A DNA stretch of 51,946 bases from CAZAQV01 sp964487255 (GTDB taxonomy: Bacteria; Myxococcota_A; Polyangia; Polyangiales; CAZAQV01), in assembly GCA_964487255.1 (NCBI GenBank), contig CAZAQV010000039.1, forward strand, positions 1 to 51,946, in the 5' to 3' direction. Positions 23,336-32,302 of the stretch are shown here, piece by piece. Each line of letters opens with the position of its first letter. Position 1 is the stretch's first letter. A program made the position numbers and the translations under genes. The notes below the pieces were generated by a model, which had not been told where the DNA came from, did no database searches, and saw nothing but the letters and a program-made list of their open reading frames with translations.

Positions 23336-25123
23336 ATGAGTCTTTCAAAAAGGGTCTGGGTTTTGTGTCTTCTGACGGCGTGTACGGGTGAACTGACCGA
23401 CGTCAACAAACGGCTCACCGAAATCGATGCGCAACTCGACGCGCTCACGGGAACCGAATCTGCAAAGTGTCTCGAAGCCATGGCGCTGTGCGACGAGGCC
23501 GACAGCTACTGTGCAACGTCCACGTCGAACCGCTGCGACTCACTCCAGCAACGTTGTGCGCGCGAGCTTGAGCGGTACTGTAGCGACGTCACCGACCCCG
23601 ATGCGGGAACGTCTGAGCCCGATGCCAGCGCCGAAACGGATGCAGGTGTCTCTGAGCCCGATGCCAACACTGAAATGGATTCGGGAGTCTCTGAGCCCGA
23701 TGCCAGCGCCGAACCGGATTCAAGCACCGATCCTGAACCCGAGCCGACCCCCACTTGTGGTGACAACCTCTGCGACAGCGCCGAGTCGTGCCTCTCCTGC
23801 GAGAGCGATTGTGGCGCGTGCCCAAGCGCGGCCCATGAGTACTACGTTTCTACCAGCGGAAGTGACAGTGGTTCGGGAAGCGCGTCCTCTCCCTGGCGTA
23901 CGATCAGCCATGCCTTTGCGGCCGTTCCCGAAAGCGGTGATGCAATCATCTGGGTGGCGCCCGGCACCTACAACGAAAACGTCGATGCTGACCACGACTT
24001 CACAGGACGCGTGCGGCTGATCTCGGAGCAAGCCTACGGCGCCAAGCTTACGGCTGCCTACAACCCGGTGCTCGATATTGGGCCGATGGTCTCGATCGAA
24101 GGTTTCGAAATCGTGGGGCAACCCACCTCGGTCGATCGAACCGGACTCATATACATGCACGGCGCCGACGACGCAGCGCTCGTCAACAACGTGATTCACG
24201 ATAGCTACGACAACGACATCTTGCGCGTGCTCGCCAGCCATCGCGTGCAGGTGCTTGGTAACGTGTTCTACAATCCGGGAGACGGCGAGCACACCATCGA
24301 CGTCAATAGCGGATCTCAGGCCACCAATATCGAAGGAAACTTCTTCTTTAACGACTTTGCCGCCAGCGGCCGCGCCGGAGCCAGCATCGCCTCTTTCATC
24401 GTGGTCAAGTACTCGAGCGGCACTCAGACGACCGGAAACATGTGGATCCGTCGCAACATCTTTGCTCACTACGAGGGCGAGAAAATGCCCTTAAAGATCG
24501 GCGCTGACGGCGAGCTCTTTGCCGAAGCAGTCAACGTCACGATCGAGAACAATCTGTTCCATCTGGCAGGGCCCACCGACGCCTCGGGCTTCGAGGTGGT
24601 CGACGCGCGCGGCGTTCATTTTCGCGCCAATACCTTCGTGGGCGGCGCAGCCGATGATCCCTTCGTCGGTTGGGTGGGCACACGCGAGGGCAGTCCGGCC
24701 AGCGAAGACATCAACTTTGTCGGGAACATTTTCTCCGCAAGTGGGCAGATGCAGCGCCTTATCGAGTCACCGGATAGCCTGGTTACGTCAGGCTCAATCG
24801 ACTCGAACCTCTATTGGAACGGCGGTCAATCGATTCCGAGCTTCGGCAGTGATCGGCTTGATATTTCGAGCGACGCAAACGCTGTCAAAGCCAACCCCAA
24901 CCTTTCGTCGGGCAATGCAGTGATCCCAGTTTGGCTGGGTAGCGCGTTCGCCGGTGGACACGCGACCATCGAGGCCGCGTTTCGGGCGTACGTTCTCTCC
25001 TACGCCAAGATCGACGGCGCATCACCTGCAGCAAATGTCGGTTTCAGCGGCGCACCGTCCGTCGACATCCTTGGCAACCCTCGAGACAACACAGCCGACC
25101 TCGGCTGCTTCGAGTCCCGCTAA
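23336..25123 (+). CDS. right-handed beta-helix lipoprotein with Cys-rich module
   Basis: The ATG at 23336 has CTGAGG five bases upstream and is preferred to GTG 23330. The ~595-residue product begins with a lipoprotein signal (LCLLTACTG), then a short Cys-containing helical segment, an acidic repetitive linker with PDA/EPDAS units (residues about 85-140), and one CGDNLCDSAESCLSCESDCGAC module like those of the metallopeptidase at 138-1856. From YYVSTSGSDSGSGSASSPWR onward it is a DUF1565-type parallel beta-helix with N-ladder turns (NNVIHDS, GNVFYN, GNFFFND, NNLFH), as in pectate-lyase-like proteins. Polysaccharide binding or cleavage is possible; no catalytic residues are recognised. Its stop overlaps that of the next, convergent gene (CTAA). 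Confidence 0.8.
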   Translation: MSLSKRVWVLCLLTACTGELTDVNKRLTEIDAQLDALTGTESAKCLEAMALCDEADSYCATSTSNRCDSLQQRCARELERYCSDVTDPDAGTSEPDASAETDAGVSEPDANTEMDSGVSEPDASAEPDSSTDPEPEPTPTCGDNLCDSAESCLSCESDCGACPSAAHEYYVSTSGSDSGSGSASSPWRTISHAFAAVPESGDAIIWVAPGTYNENVDADHDFTGRVRLISEQAYGAKLTAAYNPVLDIGPMVSIEGFEIVGQPTSVDRTGLIYMHGADDAALVNNVIHDSYDNDILRVLASHRVQVLGNVFYNPGDGEHTIDVNSGSQATNIEGNFFFNDFAASGRAGASIASFIVVKYSSGTQTTGNMWIRRNIFAHYEGEKMPLKIGADGELFAEAVNVTIENNLFHLAGPTDASGFEVVDARGVHFRANTFVGGAADDPFVGWVGTREGSPASEDINFVGNIFSASGQMQRLIESPDSLVTSGSIDSNLYWNGGQSIPSFGSDRLDISSDANAVKANPNLSSGNAVIPVWLGSAFAGGHATIEAAFRAYVLSYAKIDGASPAANVGFSGAPSVDILGNPRDNTADLGCFESR

Positions 25124-26310
25124 AGCGTCGAAACGTCGGTTTGCTGGTGGTGGCGTCGGCCGGCGAAAAAAGCAACGCCGAGCCAAAGGCCGATGGTCCC
25201 GAGCGTGGTCGCCCAGACCGCCGCGCTCATCCCGGTGAGTAGGAGTACAACCGCAGCCGCTCCTGCTTTCGCGGTGCGGTAGCCGACGACGTCCACAAGC
25301 CCCTTGCCCTGTGATTTCTCGGGATAGCTCAGCGGAATGTAGAGGATCTCCTTGGCCGCGCGAAAAATACTGTAGTCCATCGCCTTGGAGGCGACCTTGA
25401 CGCCAGCCATCCAAACAAAGACCGGACTAAGTGCGCTCGTTGAAACGCCAATGCCCAACAAGAGCGGGACCAGCAAGAGCGTCCTCCGTACGCCGATCGA
25501 AACCAGAATCAGTCCGCTGAGCAACTGCAGCACGAGCGCGGATCCGTCGATGCCCGCATAGACCATGCCCATCATCGCGGTTCGTTCGTCGAGGTCCGTA
25601 AACGCTTCCTGCATGAACCCGTTGTAGAGGTAATCGATAAGCGTGATTGTGACCTGCGAAAGAAGCACCATCGCAAGAAGGAACGGCAGCATCTTGCTCG
25701 ATCGAAGAACAGCGAGCCCGTGTTGCGTCACCCTCTCGGGCTCACCAATCAGCTCGCGGAGCGGTCCGCGCACGTCGCGAAAGACGAAACCCCCGATCAT
25801 CGTGGTTGCTGCAAGACAACCAAGCGAGACTTCGAGCATCGTGTCCGTCCCTATACTCTCCGCCCAGAACCCGGCAAACGAGCCACCACCGATCCCTCCG
25901 ATCGACCCCGAGGCACAAAAGAGGCCGTACGCCCAGCGCGCCGTCTTCTTCGGAAATATGCTGTTGGCCCTTCCCCACAAGATTTCGAGCAACACGACGA
26001 TGTGCACGTCTTTCCAGATGTAAAGCCCGTAAAGTGACGCGGCCGAATGCGTCGTGCTCCTCCAAAAGAACAAGGCCGCCAAGCACAACGTAATGGCTGC
26101 AGCAAACAACACAAAAAGCCGAGGAAGCGAGAGCCGACGCGCAGCATTGTCGAACACCGACGTCACCGCGATGGCTCCCACAGCGACGCCGAGCCAGGCC
26201 CAGGGCAGACCTTCTTTGCCCACGCCTTCGAGGAACGAAGAGTCGATCGCGGACCGAACGAGGCCGTAATTGAAAATGAGCAGCGCCGCCAAGAGAGACA
26301 GCCGCGCCAA
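25120..26310 (-). CDS. ADP/ATP-translocase-family (NTT/Tlc-like) MFS transporter
   Basis: The 396-residue protein has about 11-12 transmembrane segments. The stretch KAMDYSIFRAAKEILYIPLSYPEKSQGKGLVDVVGYR (positions about 325-360 of the protein) is the hallmark of the Tlc/NTT nucleotide-exchanger superfamily. Classical members import ATP in obligate intracellular bacteria and plastids. Free-living bacteria carry shorter, diverged relatives of unknown substrate, and this looks like one of those. It starts with TTG 8 bases after the fmdB stop, so it is the last gene of the ketosynthase operon. Confidence 0.75.
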   Translation of the reverse strand: MARLSLLAALLIFNYGLVRSAIDSSFLEGVGKEGLPWAWLGVAVGAIAVTSVFDNAARRLSLPRLFVLFAAAITLCLAALFFWRSTTHSAASLYGLYIWKDVHIVVLLEILWGRANSIFPKKTARWAYGLFCASGSIGGIGGGSFAGFWAESIGTDTMLEVSLGCLAATTMIGGFVFRDVRGPLRELIGEPERVTQHGLAVLRSSKMLPFLLAMVLLSQVTITLIDYLYNGFMQEAFTDLDERTAMMGMVYAGIDGSALVLQLLSGLILVSIGVRRTLLLVPLLLGIGVSTSALSPVFVWMAGVKVASKAMDYSIFRAAKEILYIPLSYPEKSQGKGLVDVVGYRTAKAGAAAVVLLLTGMSAAVWATTLGTIGLWLGVAFFAGRRHHQQTDVSTL

Positions 26311-26318
26311 CTCAACGC

Positions 26319-26654
26319 CTAGCTCGCTTTTTTGTCGCCCTTTTTCGATTTCTTCTCGCCGCTCTTCTTAGATGAGTCCGAACTGGACGAGTCGGAAGCC
26401 GACGCGCCAGAACCCGATGACTCGGAACCCGATGACGAACTCTCGTCGGAGCCCGATTTCTTAGAGGGCGGCGCAGACGAATACAGGTCCGCGTACCAAC
26501 CTCCACCCTTGAGGATGAAGTTGCCGGTACCGACCAGCCGCACCAACTTCATCTTCTTGCATTCTGGGCACTTTTTCAGCTTGTTTTCGGTGATACGCTG
26601 CTCGATCTCGAACTGATGATTGCAGGCGTCACACTGATACTCGTAGGTCGGCAT
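26319..26654 (-). CDS. FmdB-family zinc ribbon protein
   Basis: The 111-residue product has the FmdB/CxxC-CxxC-SSSS zinc ribbon at its N-terminus (MPTYEYQCDACNHQFE...CPECK) and a long low-complexity Ser/Gly/Lys tail. Such proteins are called putative regulatory proteins, but their role is not established. AGGA precedes the ATG. It lies 21 bp after the alpha-oxoamine synthase stop, probably in the same transcript. Confidence 0.88.
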   Translation of the reverse strand: MPTYEYQCDACNHQFEIEQRITENKLKKCPECKKMKLVRLVGTGNFILKGGGWYADLYSSAPPSKKSGSDESSSSGSESSGSGASASDSSSSDSSKKSGEKKSKKGDKKAS

Positions 26655-26675
26655 GTGTTTCCTCTTCTAGGACCG

Positions 26676-27905
26676 TTAGTCTTCCATGGGGCCGAGTTCT
26701 TCGCCGCTGAGAACAAAAAACGCGTCACCATACATCTGAAGTAACTCGAGGGCCTTGTTCATGTCCTCGTAGCTGTGCCCACGCGTGACGTTAAGGCGCA
26801 GTCGCTCCTCGCCTTGTTTCACACCTGGGTAGGTAATGGGAACCATCATCACACCACTTTCGAGAAGAGCAAGGTGCATAAAGAGCGCCTTGCGCTCGTC
26901 GCGGCACATGACGGGCATGATGTGGGTATTGCTCAGACCGAGGTCAAAGCCAATCTCCTTGAGGCTCTTGCGCATGTACGCAGCCTTTTCGTGAAGCTCT
27001 TGGACCAAAGCCTCTCCCTCTTCTTCAAGCATCGTAAGGATGGTTGACGCGGCAGCGACGATGGGCACGGGCAAACTGGCCGAAAACAAGAACGAGCGTG
27101 CGTAATGTTTGACGTGACCGACCACGTCTGCGCTGCCCAGTAAAATCCCACCGATACCGCCAAAGGTCTTGGAGAAGGTGCTGACCACAACCGGCACTCG
27201 ATCGATCAGGTTGTACTTCTCCAAAATCCCCGTGCCGCGTTTGCCAAGCGTACCGGTGCCATGGGCGTCGTCGCAAACCATGGGCGCGCCATGCTTCTCA
27301 CAAGTTTCAACGAGTTCGACGATGTTCGCTTCATCGCCGTCCAGGGAGTACACGCCCTCAAGCAACACGAGCGCGTTTTCGCGCTCCTTGGTGCGTAGCA
27401 CGCGATCGAGTGAGCGAGCACTATTGTGATTGAAAAAGCGGATGTCGGCCTGACGCGTCGGGGTGCCCGCCGCCAAGAACGTACCGTCGAGAATGCAAGC
27501 GTGACTCAGGTTGTCGAGCACGAGCGTCGTATTCTTATCGGCCAGGGACATGATCGTCCCCACCATCGCCTGATACCCAGTCGTAAAAAGCAGACACTTC
27601 TCGTAACCGAACCAGTCCGCAAGGCGCTCCTCCAGTTCGACATGTGCGGTGGTGGTCGCCTGCACACGCGACGAGGAAAGACCGCAGGCGTATTTTTCGA
27701 CCGCTTCTTTGGCAGCCTCTTTGACCTTCGGGTGGTTGGTCAGCCCCATGTAGTCGTTGGAACTAAAGTTGATGACCGGCTTGCCATCGATAGACGAGTG
27801 CAGACCACCGGACTCGAACTGATGGAAGTAGGGGTAGACCTGCTTTTCTTTCGCCTCGCGAATTCGCGCGAGCTCCTGATGCGCCTTCGCCTCGATCCAG
27901 CTCAT
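26676..27905 (-). CDS. alpha-oxoamine synthase (PLP; SPT/BioF/CqsA-like)
   Basis: The 409-residue fold-type I PLP enzyme condenses an acyl thioester with an amino acid and releases CO2, giving an alpha-aminoketone. Visible motifs are NFSSNDYMGLTNHP (46-59), H135 in LSHACILDG, DDAHGTGTLG (212-221), and the PLP lysine K246 in STFSKTFGGIGG. The segment SSSRVQATTTAHVELEERLA differs from the GSR...SG...H typical of BioF. Cotranscribed with two ketosynthase-type genes and divergent from an acyl-AMP ligase and two ACPs, it is more likely an off-loading enzyme of the serine-palmitoyltransferase or CqsA kind than biotin-pathway BioF, though bioB 5.8 kb away keeps that open. Confidence 0.88.
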   Translation of the reverse strand: MSWIEAKAHQELARIREAKEKQVYPYFHQFESGGLHSSIDGKPVINFSSNDYMGLTNHPKVKEAAKEAVEKYACGLSSSRVQATTTAHVELEERLADWFGYEKCLLFTTGYQAMVGTIMSLADKNTTLVLDNLSHACILDGTFLAAGTPTRQADIRFFNHNSARSLDRVLRTKERENALVLLEGVYSLDGDEANIVELVETCEKHGAPMVCDDAHGTGTLGKRGTGILEKYNLIDRVPVVVSTFSKTFGGIGGILLGSADVVGHVKHYARSFLFSASLPVPIVAAASTILTMLEEEGEALVQELHEKAAYMRKSLKEIGFDLGLSNTHIMPVMCRDERKALFMHLALLESGVMMVPITYPGVKQGEERLRLNVTRGHSYEDMNKALELLQMYGDAFFVLSGEELGPMED

Positions 27906-27914
27906 GGCGACCTT

Positions 27915-29096
27915 CTAGCACGCCTCGAGGACGATGGCGCTGACGTTCCCGTAAAAACCAACGGTTACGATCACTGCGCAGCACGGCTTATCGCTCGCGT
28001 CGAAGCTGCCGCGTACGGGTCTCGGCATCTGTGCGCCCGCAAACCACCCGAGACAAGCGGCCACGCCAAGCGCCCCGGCTGCGCCAAACGTCTCACCCAT
28101 AAAGCGTTTGGGTGCAAGGACCGCTGTCGACTTGCCGAGCGCCGCCGCAATACCCTCGAGTTCGGGGCCATCCACATGTTCCATGCCCGCGGACGAACTG
28201 ACAACGAAGTCGATCTCCTCCGGTTCTCGACCCGACTCCGCAAGGGCAAGGGCAATCGCTCGCTGCACCGGTTCGCTGGCAGCGTGCACGATCAAGGCCT
28301 CGGATGTGGGCGGCGAAAACGCGGTACCGTAGCCACTGATCACGGCGATCTGTTTGGCGCCCCGGGCGCGGATGTCAGCCTCATGCTCGGCCACCACGTA
28401 GGACGCGCCCTCCCCCAACCGCAGCGCATCACCCCGCTCCCCTTTTGCCTGCCCGCTGATCACACCAAGTTTTTGAAACGCCAAGTACAGTGGATCGCTG
28501 AGCACCTCTCCACCTCCGACCAGAAAGGCCCGGGCGCGTTTCTCGTGAAGGTGTGTATGCGCGGTCAACACCGCATCGAGTGCACCACAGTTGCCATCCA
28601 CAATCGTCACATTGGGCGCGCGCAAGTCCTCCCAGATGCTCACATATCCGGCCGCAGCATTGATAACCGTGTTGGGAAAGCGGGCCGGGTTGATGTAACG
28701 CGGGTCCTCAAGTTCAGCGACGAGGTTGAGTTCCGTGATCGCGTCGAGTGAGCCGTAGGCTGTCGACGAACATACCCCGACCTCTTCCGGCCTGTACGCC
28801 ACGTGCGCGCCCTCCTGCTTGAGGCCAGCGTCTTCGAGTGCGTGTTTGGCTGCGACGATTAAGAACTTGGTGAGGCGATCGAAGTTTCGAAGGCCTTTTT
28901 TGCCTAGGTGATCTTTCGCATCAAAGCCCCACACCTCTCCCGCCTCGGCGTAGCCTACGTTCTCTTCGCTGAGCACCCGCGATTGGCCGAACGCTGCGTC
29001 CGGATCCATCGCTGCGCGGCTCAGACCTTGAAGAAAGTCCGCCTTCCCCGTCCCCAGTGACGAAACGACACCCATCCCGGTGATACCAAGCCGCAT
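27915..29096 (-). CDS. degenerate ketosynthase (chain-length-factor-like, KS-beta)
   Basis: The 393-residue thiolase-fold protein is clearly related to FabF-type ketosynthases (ITGMGVVSSLGTG at the N-terminus, FLVGGGEVLSD, FGAAGALGVA). The catalytic triad is damaged. The nucleophile region reads DGNCGALDAV, with the Cys one position off when the GGGE strand is aligned. The first His motif NAHGTGT is replaced by SSSAGMEH, and the second (GHxxGAAG) by GETFGAAG. It starts in a TGATG overlap with the intact ketosynthase gene upstream, the arrangement of KS-alpha/KS-beta pairs in type II polyketide and aryl-polyene systems. Likely role: non-catalytic partner controlling chain length. Confidence 0.8.
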   Translation of the reverse strand: MRLGITGMGVVSSLGTGKADFLQGLSRAAMDPDAAFGQSRVLSEENVGYAEAGEVWGFDAKDHLGKKGLRNFDRLTKFLIVAAKHALEDAGLKQEGAHVAYRPEEVGVCSSTAYGSLDAITELNLVAELEDPRYINPARFPNTVINAAAGYVSIWEDLRAPNVTIVDGNCGALDAVLTAHTHLHEKRARAFLVGGGEVLSDPLYLAFQKLGVISGQAKGERGDALRLGEGASYVVAEHEADIRARGAKQIAVISGYGTAFSPPTSEALIVHAASEPVQRAIALALAESGREPEEIDFVVSSSAGMEHVDGPELEGIAAALGKSTAVLAPKRFMGETFGAAGALGVAACLGWFAGAQMPRPVRGSFDASDKPCCAVIVTVGFYGNVSAIVLEAC

Positions 29097-30328
29097 CAGT
29101 TCTTGCTCCAGCGGTCGAGAACATAGGGCTTGGCGAGCGTCAGAACCGCATCATAACCGCCAAACGCCAAGGCGTTGTTGAGCACGACGTCTGCTTTGCC
29201 CTTTCGAGGCTCATTGGCGATGAGGTTGATATCGCAAGCAGGGTCTTGGTTCTCAAGGTTAATCGTCGAGGGGTACACGCTATGCTCGATCGTAAGCACA
29301 CACGAAACCGCCTCAAGCGCACTCGCGGCGCCCATGCAGTGGCCCAGCATGCTCTTGATGCTCGTGACCGGCACATTCCGATTTCCGAAAACGCGCCGGA
29401 TCACGACAGACTCAACGCGATCATTGGCCGCGGTGCCCGTGCCGTGTGCATTGATGAAGTCGACGTCCGCCGCGGTAATTCCACTGCTCTCGATTGCCAT
29501 GCGCATCGCGTTTTCGCTGCCCGTACCCTCGGGGTGAGGCCGGGTGATGTGGTGTGCATCGCACGCCAGTCCATAGCCACCGACTTCGCATAGCGGCGTA
29601 CCTCCCCGACGCTGCATGTGCTCTTCGGATTCGAGAATCAAGATTGCCGCGCCTTCACCGATCAACAAGCCACGACGGTCGCGATCGAACGGTTGACAGC
29701 GATCGGGCGCCATCGCACCAAGGCGAACGAACCCGGCGAACTGAAGCTTCTCCAGCAGCTCCGACGCCCCAGTTACGACAACATCCGCCCGCCCATGACG
29801 GATCTGATCGCTCGCAAAACCAATCGCATAGTTACCCGCGGCACAAGCAGCTGGCAGCGTTTGTACCATCCCCTGCGCACCGACCGCGCGCGCAACGTGA
29901 ATCGGCAGCAGCGTCGTACCGTAGCGCGCGATCTTCGAGGCCCGAATGGCGGCTTCGTCTTTGTGGATCCAAGCCATCTCAAGTTCGCCGAGTAGGTTGG
30001 CCTCCCCCATCGTGGTACCCAAGATAACGGACGTTCGCGATCCCTCGATGTGGCCCTCGCGCAGCCCCGCATCCTCGACAGCCATACGCGCGGCGGCGAT
30101 CGCCATGCTTGAACAGCGACCTGTGCGACGCACTTCGGCCGCGGTTAGAAAGTCCCGGGGACGAAAGTCTTTTACTTCACATGCTCGATGCCGATCCATC
30201 GAAGAAGTATCAAAACCCTCAACATCTGATGCGCCACTTTGTCCTGCGAGCAAGGCAGACCAAAACGCCTCCTTGCCCAAACCAAGCGAACTAACAATTC
30301 CCACCCCTGTAACGAATACGCGAGCCAC
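29096..30328 (-). CDS. beta-ketoacyl-ACP synthase (FabF-type, KS-alpha)
   Basis: From the GTG at 30328 (AGGGG four bases upstream) the product is 410 residues, the usual ketosynthase length; an ATG at 30388 would add 20 untypical residues. All three catalytic residues are present: Cys about 162 in PAACAAGNYAIG, His about 295 in NAHGTGT, His about 330 in KSMLGHCMGAAS. It catalyses decarboxylative Claisen condensation on ACP-bound chains. It heads the minus-strand operon KS-alpha, KS-beta, alpha-oxoamine synthase, FmdB, NTT-like transporter, and is divergent from the acyl-AMP ligase across 115 bp. Confidence 0.9.
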   Translation of the reverse strand: MARVFVTGVGIVSSLGLGKEAFWSALLAGQSGASDVEGFDTSSMDRHRACEVKDFRPRDFLTAAEVRRTGRCSSMAIAAARMAVEDAGLREGHIEGSRTSVILGTTMGEANLLGELEMAWIHKDEAAIRASKIARYGTTLLPIHVARAVGAQGMVQTLPAACAAGNYAIGFASDQIRHGRADVVVTGASELLEKLQFAGFVRLGAMAPDRCQPFDRDRRGLLIGEGAAILILESEEHMQRRGGTPLCEVGGYGLACDAHHITRPHPEGTGSENAMRMAIESSGITAADVDFINAHGTGTAANDRVESVVIRRVFGNRNVPVTSIKSMLGHCMGAASALEAVSCVLTIEHSVYPSTINLENQDPACDINLIANEPRKGKADVVLNNALAFGGYDAVLTLAKPYVLDRWSKN

Positions 30329-30337
30329 GGCGCCCCT

Positions 30338-30359
30338 GTTGGGCAGCGTATAGCCCAAC
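30338..30359. promoter_or_regulatory. inverted repeat between ketosynthase and acyl-AMP ligase genes
   Basis: Arms GTTGGGC (30338-30344) and GCCCAAC (30353-30359) flank an 8-base AT-containing spacer, 10 bases upstream of the ketosynthase GTG. It sits in the only short gap shared by the two divergent operons, so it could be a common operator or a leader hairpin. Confidence 0.35.
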
Positions 30360-30443
30360 GTCGGATCTTTGCACGCGATGTTGCGCACTCTTGGGACATC
30401 GACGAGCTAGCGCGAACCGGTGAAGCGGGTTAGAGAGCCGCGC

Positions 30444-32117
30444 ATGGCGGAGTTTCCAAGTACGCTCGTCGCGGCCCTCAACCACAATCGCTCCAAAGAG
30501 GGGCGAGGCTTCACCTTCGTGAACAGCGATCGTGAGGAGACTTACCTCTCCTATGATGCCATTTACCGAGAGGCCGAGCGTCGCGCCGCCCACCTCCAGG
30601 CCCTGGGGCATGCCAAGGGCGACCGCATCGCGCTGGTCATCCCGGACGGCCAAGAGTTCGTCCTTTCGTTCTTCGGCGCGTCTCTGGCGGGGCTCGTTCC
30701 CGTACCCATCTTTCCGCGTGCCACTTTCAAAGCACTTGAGGGGTACATCGATACCGTTGCGCATATCGTGGAAGCGGCGGGAGCCAAGACGCTCATCACG
30801 ACCGAAAGTACCAAACAGTTCGTCGAAAAGGTCCTCGAACGCGACACCGGACTGGAGCGCATTTGCGTCGCAGAGGAGGGTTTCGTGGACGACCCGCCCT
30901 CTTTTTCAGCAGTCGATGTCAGCCCTGAAGACCTCTGCTTCTTACAGTTCACATCGGGTAGCACGAGCAAACCTAAAGGCGTCATGGTCACGCATTCGAA
31001 CTTGGTCGCAAACGCCACAGCCTTCCTGGGTCCCCATGGTCTTCATCGAAATGACCAGGACGTCGGCGTTTCCTGGTTGCCACTCTATCACGATATGGGC
31101 CTCATCGGCTTCGTCCTCGGCACCACCATTTGTGACATTCCCGTCGTGCTCTTGCCGACACCGCTGTTCGCTCGCATGCCGCGCATCTGGCTCGAAACGA
31201 TCGCCAAGCATCGCGGGACCATCACCTACGCACCCAACTTCGCCTACGATTTAGCTGCGAAACGCGTGCGTGACCGCGACCTTGAAGCGCTAGACCTGAG
31301 CACGTTGCGGGTCGCGGGGTGCGGTGCAGAACCGATTCGCGCCAAGACCCTGCAAGCCTTTGCAGACAAACTGGCGCCCGCGGGCTTCAACGCCTCCGCA
31401 TTGCTTCCAAGTTACGGAATGGCTGAGGCAACGCTTGCCATCACGTTTCACCAGCTTGGAACTCCAATGATCGTCGACCGCGTCGATCCCGTTGCTATGC
31501 AAGAAGGCCACGCGAAACGCGCAGCAGACAACGCAGACGACGTGCTGGAACTGGTGAGCTGCGGGGTGGAATTTCCAGAGCACGAAGTGCGCATCGTCGA
31601 TCAGGAAGGCGCGCAAGTCGGCGAACGCGAAGTCGGCGAGCTCATCGTGCGCGGACCAAGCATTACCAATGGCTACTTCAAGAACGAAACCGCAACCCGA
31701 GAAGCATGGCGCGAAGGCTTCCTGCACACGGGCGACCTGGCCTACCGGGCGGAGGGCAACATCTACATTTGCGGCCGTGTCAAAGACTTGATCATCATCA
31801 ACGGCGCCAACCACTACCCTCAGGACATTGAATGGGTGGTCGGCGACCTCGAAGGCGTTCGGCGGGGCAATGTGGTGGCCTTCAGTGTCATGCGCGACAA
31901 CATCGAGAAGCTCGTCATTGTGGCAGAGTCCAACCGCGGCGATGCCGAGCGGCTGCGCAAGGAAATCGCACAAACCGTCGCAACGCGCTTTGGCCTGCAG
32001 ACCGAGACAGTCGGCATGGTGCCGGTGGGCACCCTACCCAAGACCTCGAGTGGCAAGGCACAGCGAAGAAAATCACGCCAGCTTTTCGAAGACGGAGATT
32101 TCCCGCTGCATTCCTAG
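30444..32117 (+). CDS. fatty acyl-AMP ligase (FAAL family)
   Basis: The 557-residue adenylate-forming enzyme has the ATP-binding P-loop FTSGSTSKPKGV, the FAAL-typical SWLPLYHDMGLIG, TYAPNFAYDL, the A5 motif YGMAEATLAI, the A8-type HTGDLAY and GRVKDLIIINGANHYPQDIE, and the C-terminal lysine region LPKTSSGKAQRR. FAALs activate free fatty acids as acyl-adenylates and load them onto ACP or carrier domains. The ATG at 30444 is preferred to GTG 30420 by fit to the family; the ribosome-binding site is weak. Two ACP genes follow, and the ketosynthase/oxoamine-synthase operon is divergent, so it probably supplies the starter acyl chain. Confidence 0.9.
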   Translation: MAEFPSTLVAALNHNRSKEGRGFTFVNSDREETYLSYDAIYREAERRAAHLQALGHAKGDRIALVIPDGQEFVLSFFGASLAGLVPVPIFPRATFKALEGYIDTVAHIVEAAGAKTLITTESTKQFVEKVLERDTGLERICVAEEGFVDDPPSFSAVDVSPEDLCFLQFTSGSTSKPKGVMVTHSNLVANATAFLGPHGLHRNDQDVGVSWLPLYHDMGLIGFVLGTTICDIPVVLLPTPLFARMPRIWLETIAKHRGTITYAPNFAYDLAAKRVRDRDLEALDLSTLRVAGCGAEPIRAKTLQAFADKLAPAGFNASALLPSYGMAEATLAITFHQLGTPMIVDRVDPVAMQEGHAKRAADNADDVLELVSCGVEFPEHEVRIVDQEGAQVGEREVGELIVRGPSITNGYFKNETATREAWREGFLHTGDLAYRAEGNIYICGRVKDLIIINGANHYPQDIEWVVGDLEGVRRGNVVAFSVMRDNIEKLVIVAESNRGDAERLRKEIAQTVATRFGLQTETVGMVPVGTLPKTSSGKAQRRKSRQLFEDGDFPLHS

Positions 32118-32141
32118 GGGCTGGCACCCATTTCCTTTCTC

Positions 32142-32218
32142 GTTCTTCGCCTTGCGCTCCTCCCGAACCATCGATTTGGGGATATCAGATCGGGTTCTCC
32201 TTCCGCTGGCCTCATCAC
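32142..32218 (+). repeat. interspersed ~77-87-bp palindromic repeat, type A (single diverged copy)
   Basis: The segment begins GTTCTTCGCCTTGCGCTCC and ends with CTCATCACC, closely matching the units in the mreB-mreC gap (47581-47931). The central palindrome is partly decayed here: CGATTTGGG then GATATCAGATCGGG. It fills much of the 274-bp gap between the acyl-AMP ligase stop and the first ACP gene. Confidence 0.8.
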
Positions 32219-32302
32219 CACTCTCGCCTTTGGCGGTTTTCCCCAAACTGCCGCCGTGAATAATTTTTCGCACTCGACGGAGCGCTCAGGAGTGCCACAA
32301 TC

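Noticed and set aside
27426..28751. 441-codon plus-strand open frame
   Set aside because: It lies antisense to the oxoamine synthase and KS-beta genes, both with clear motifs; the composition is Arg/His/Gly-rich as expected for a shadow frame in GC-rich DNA.
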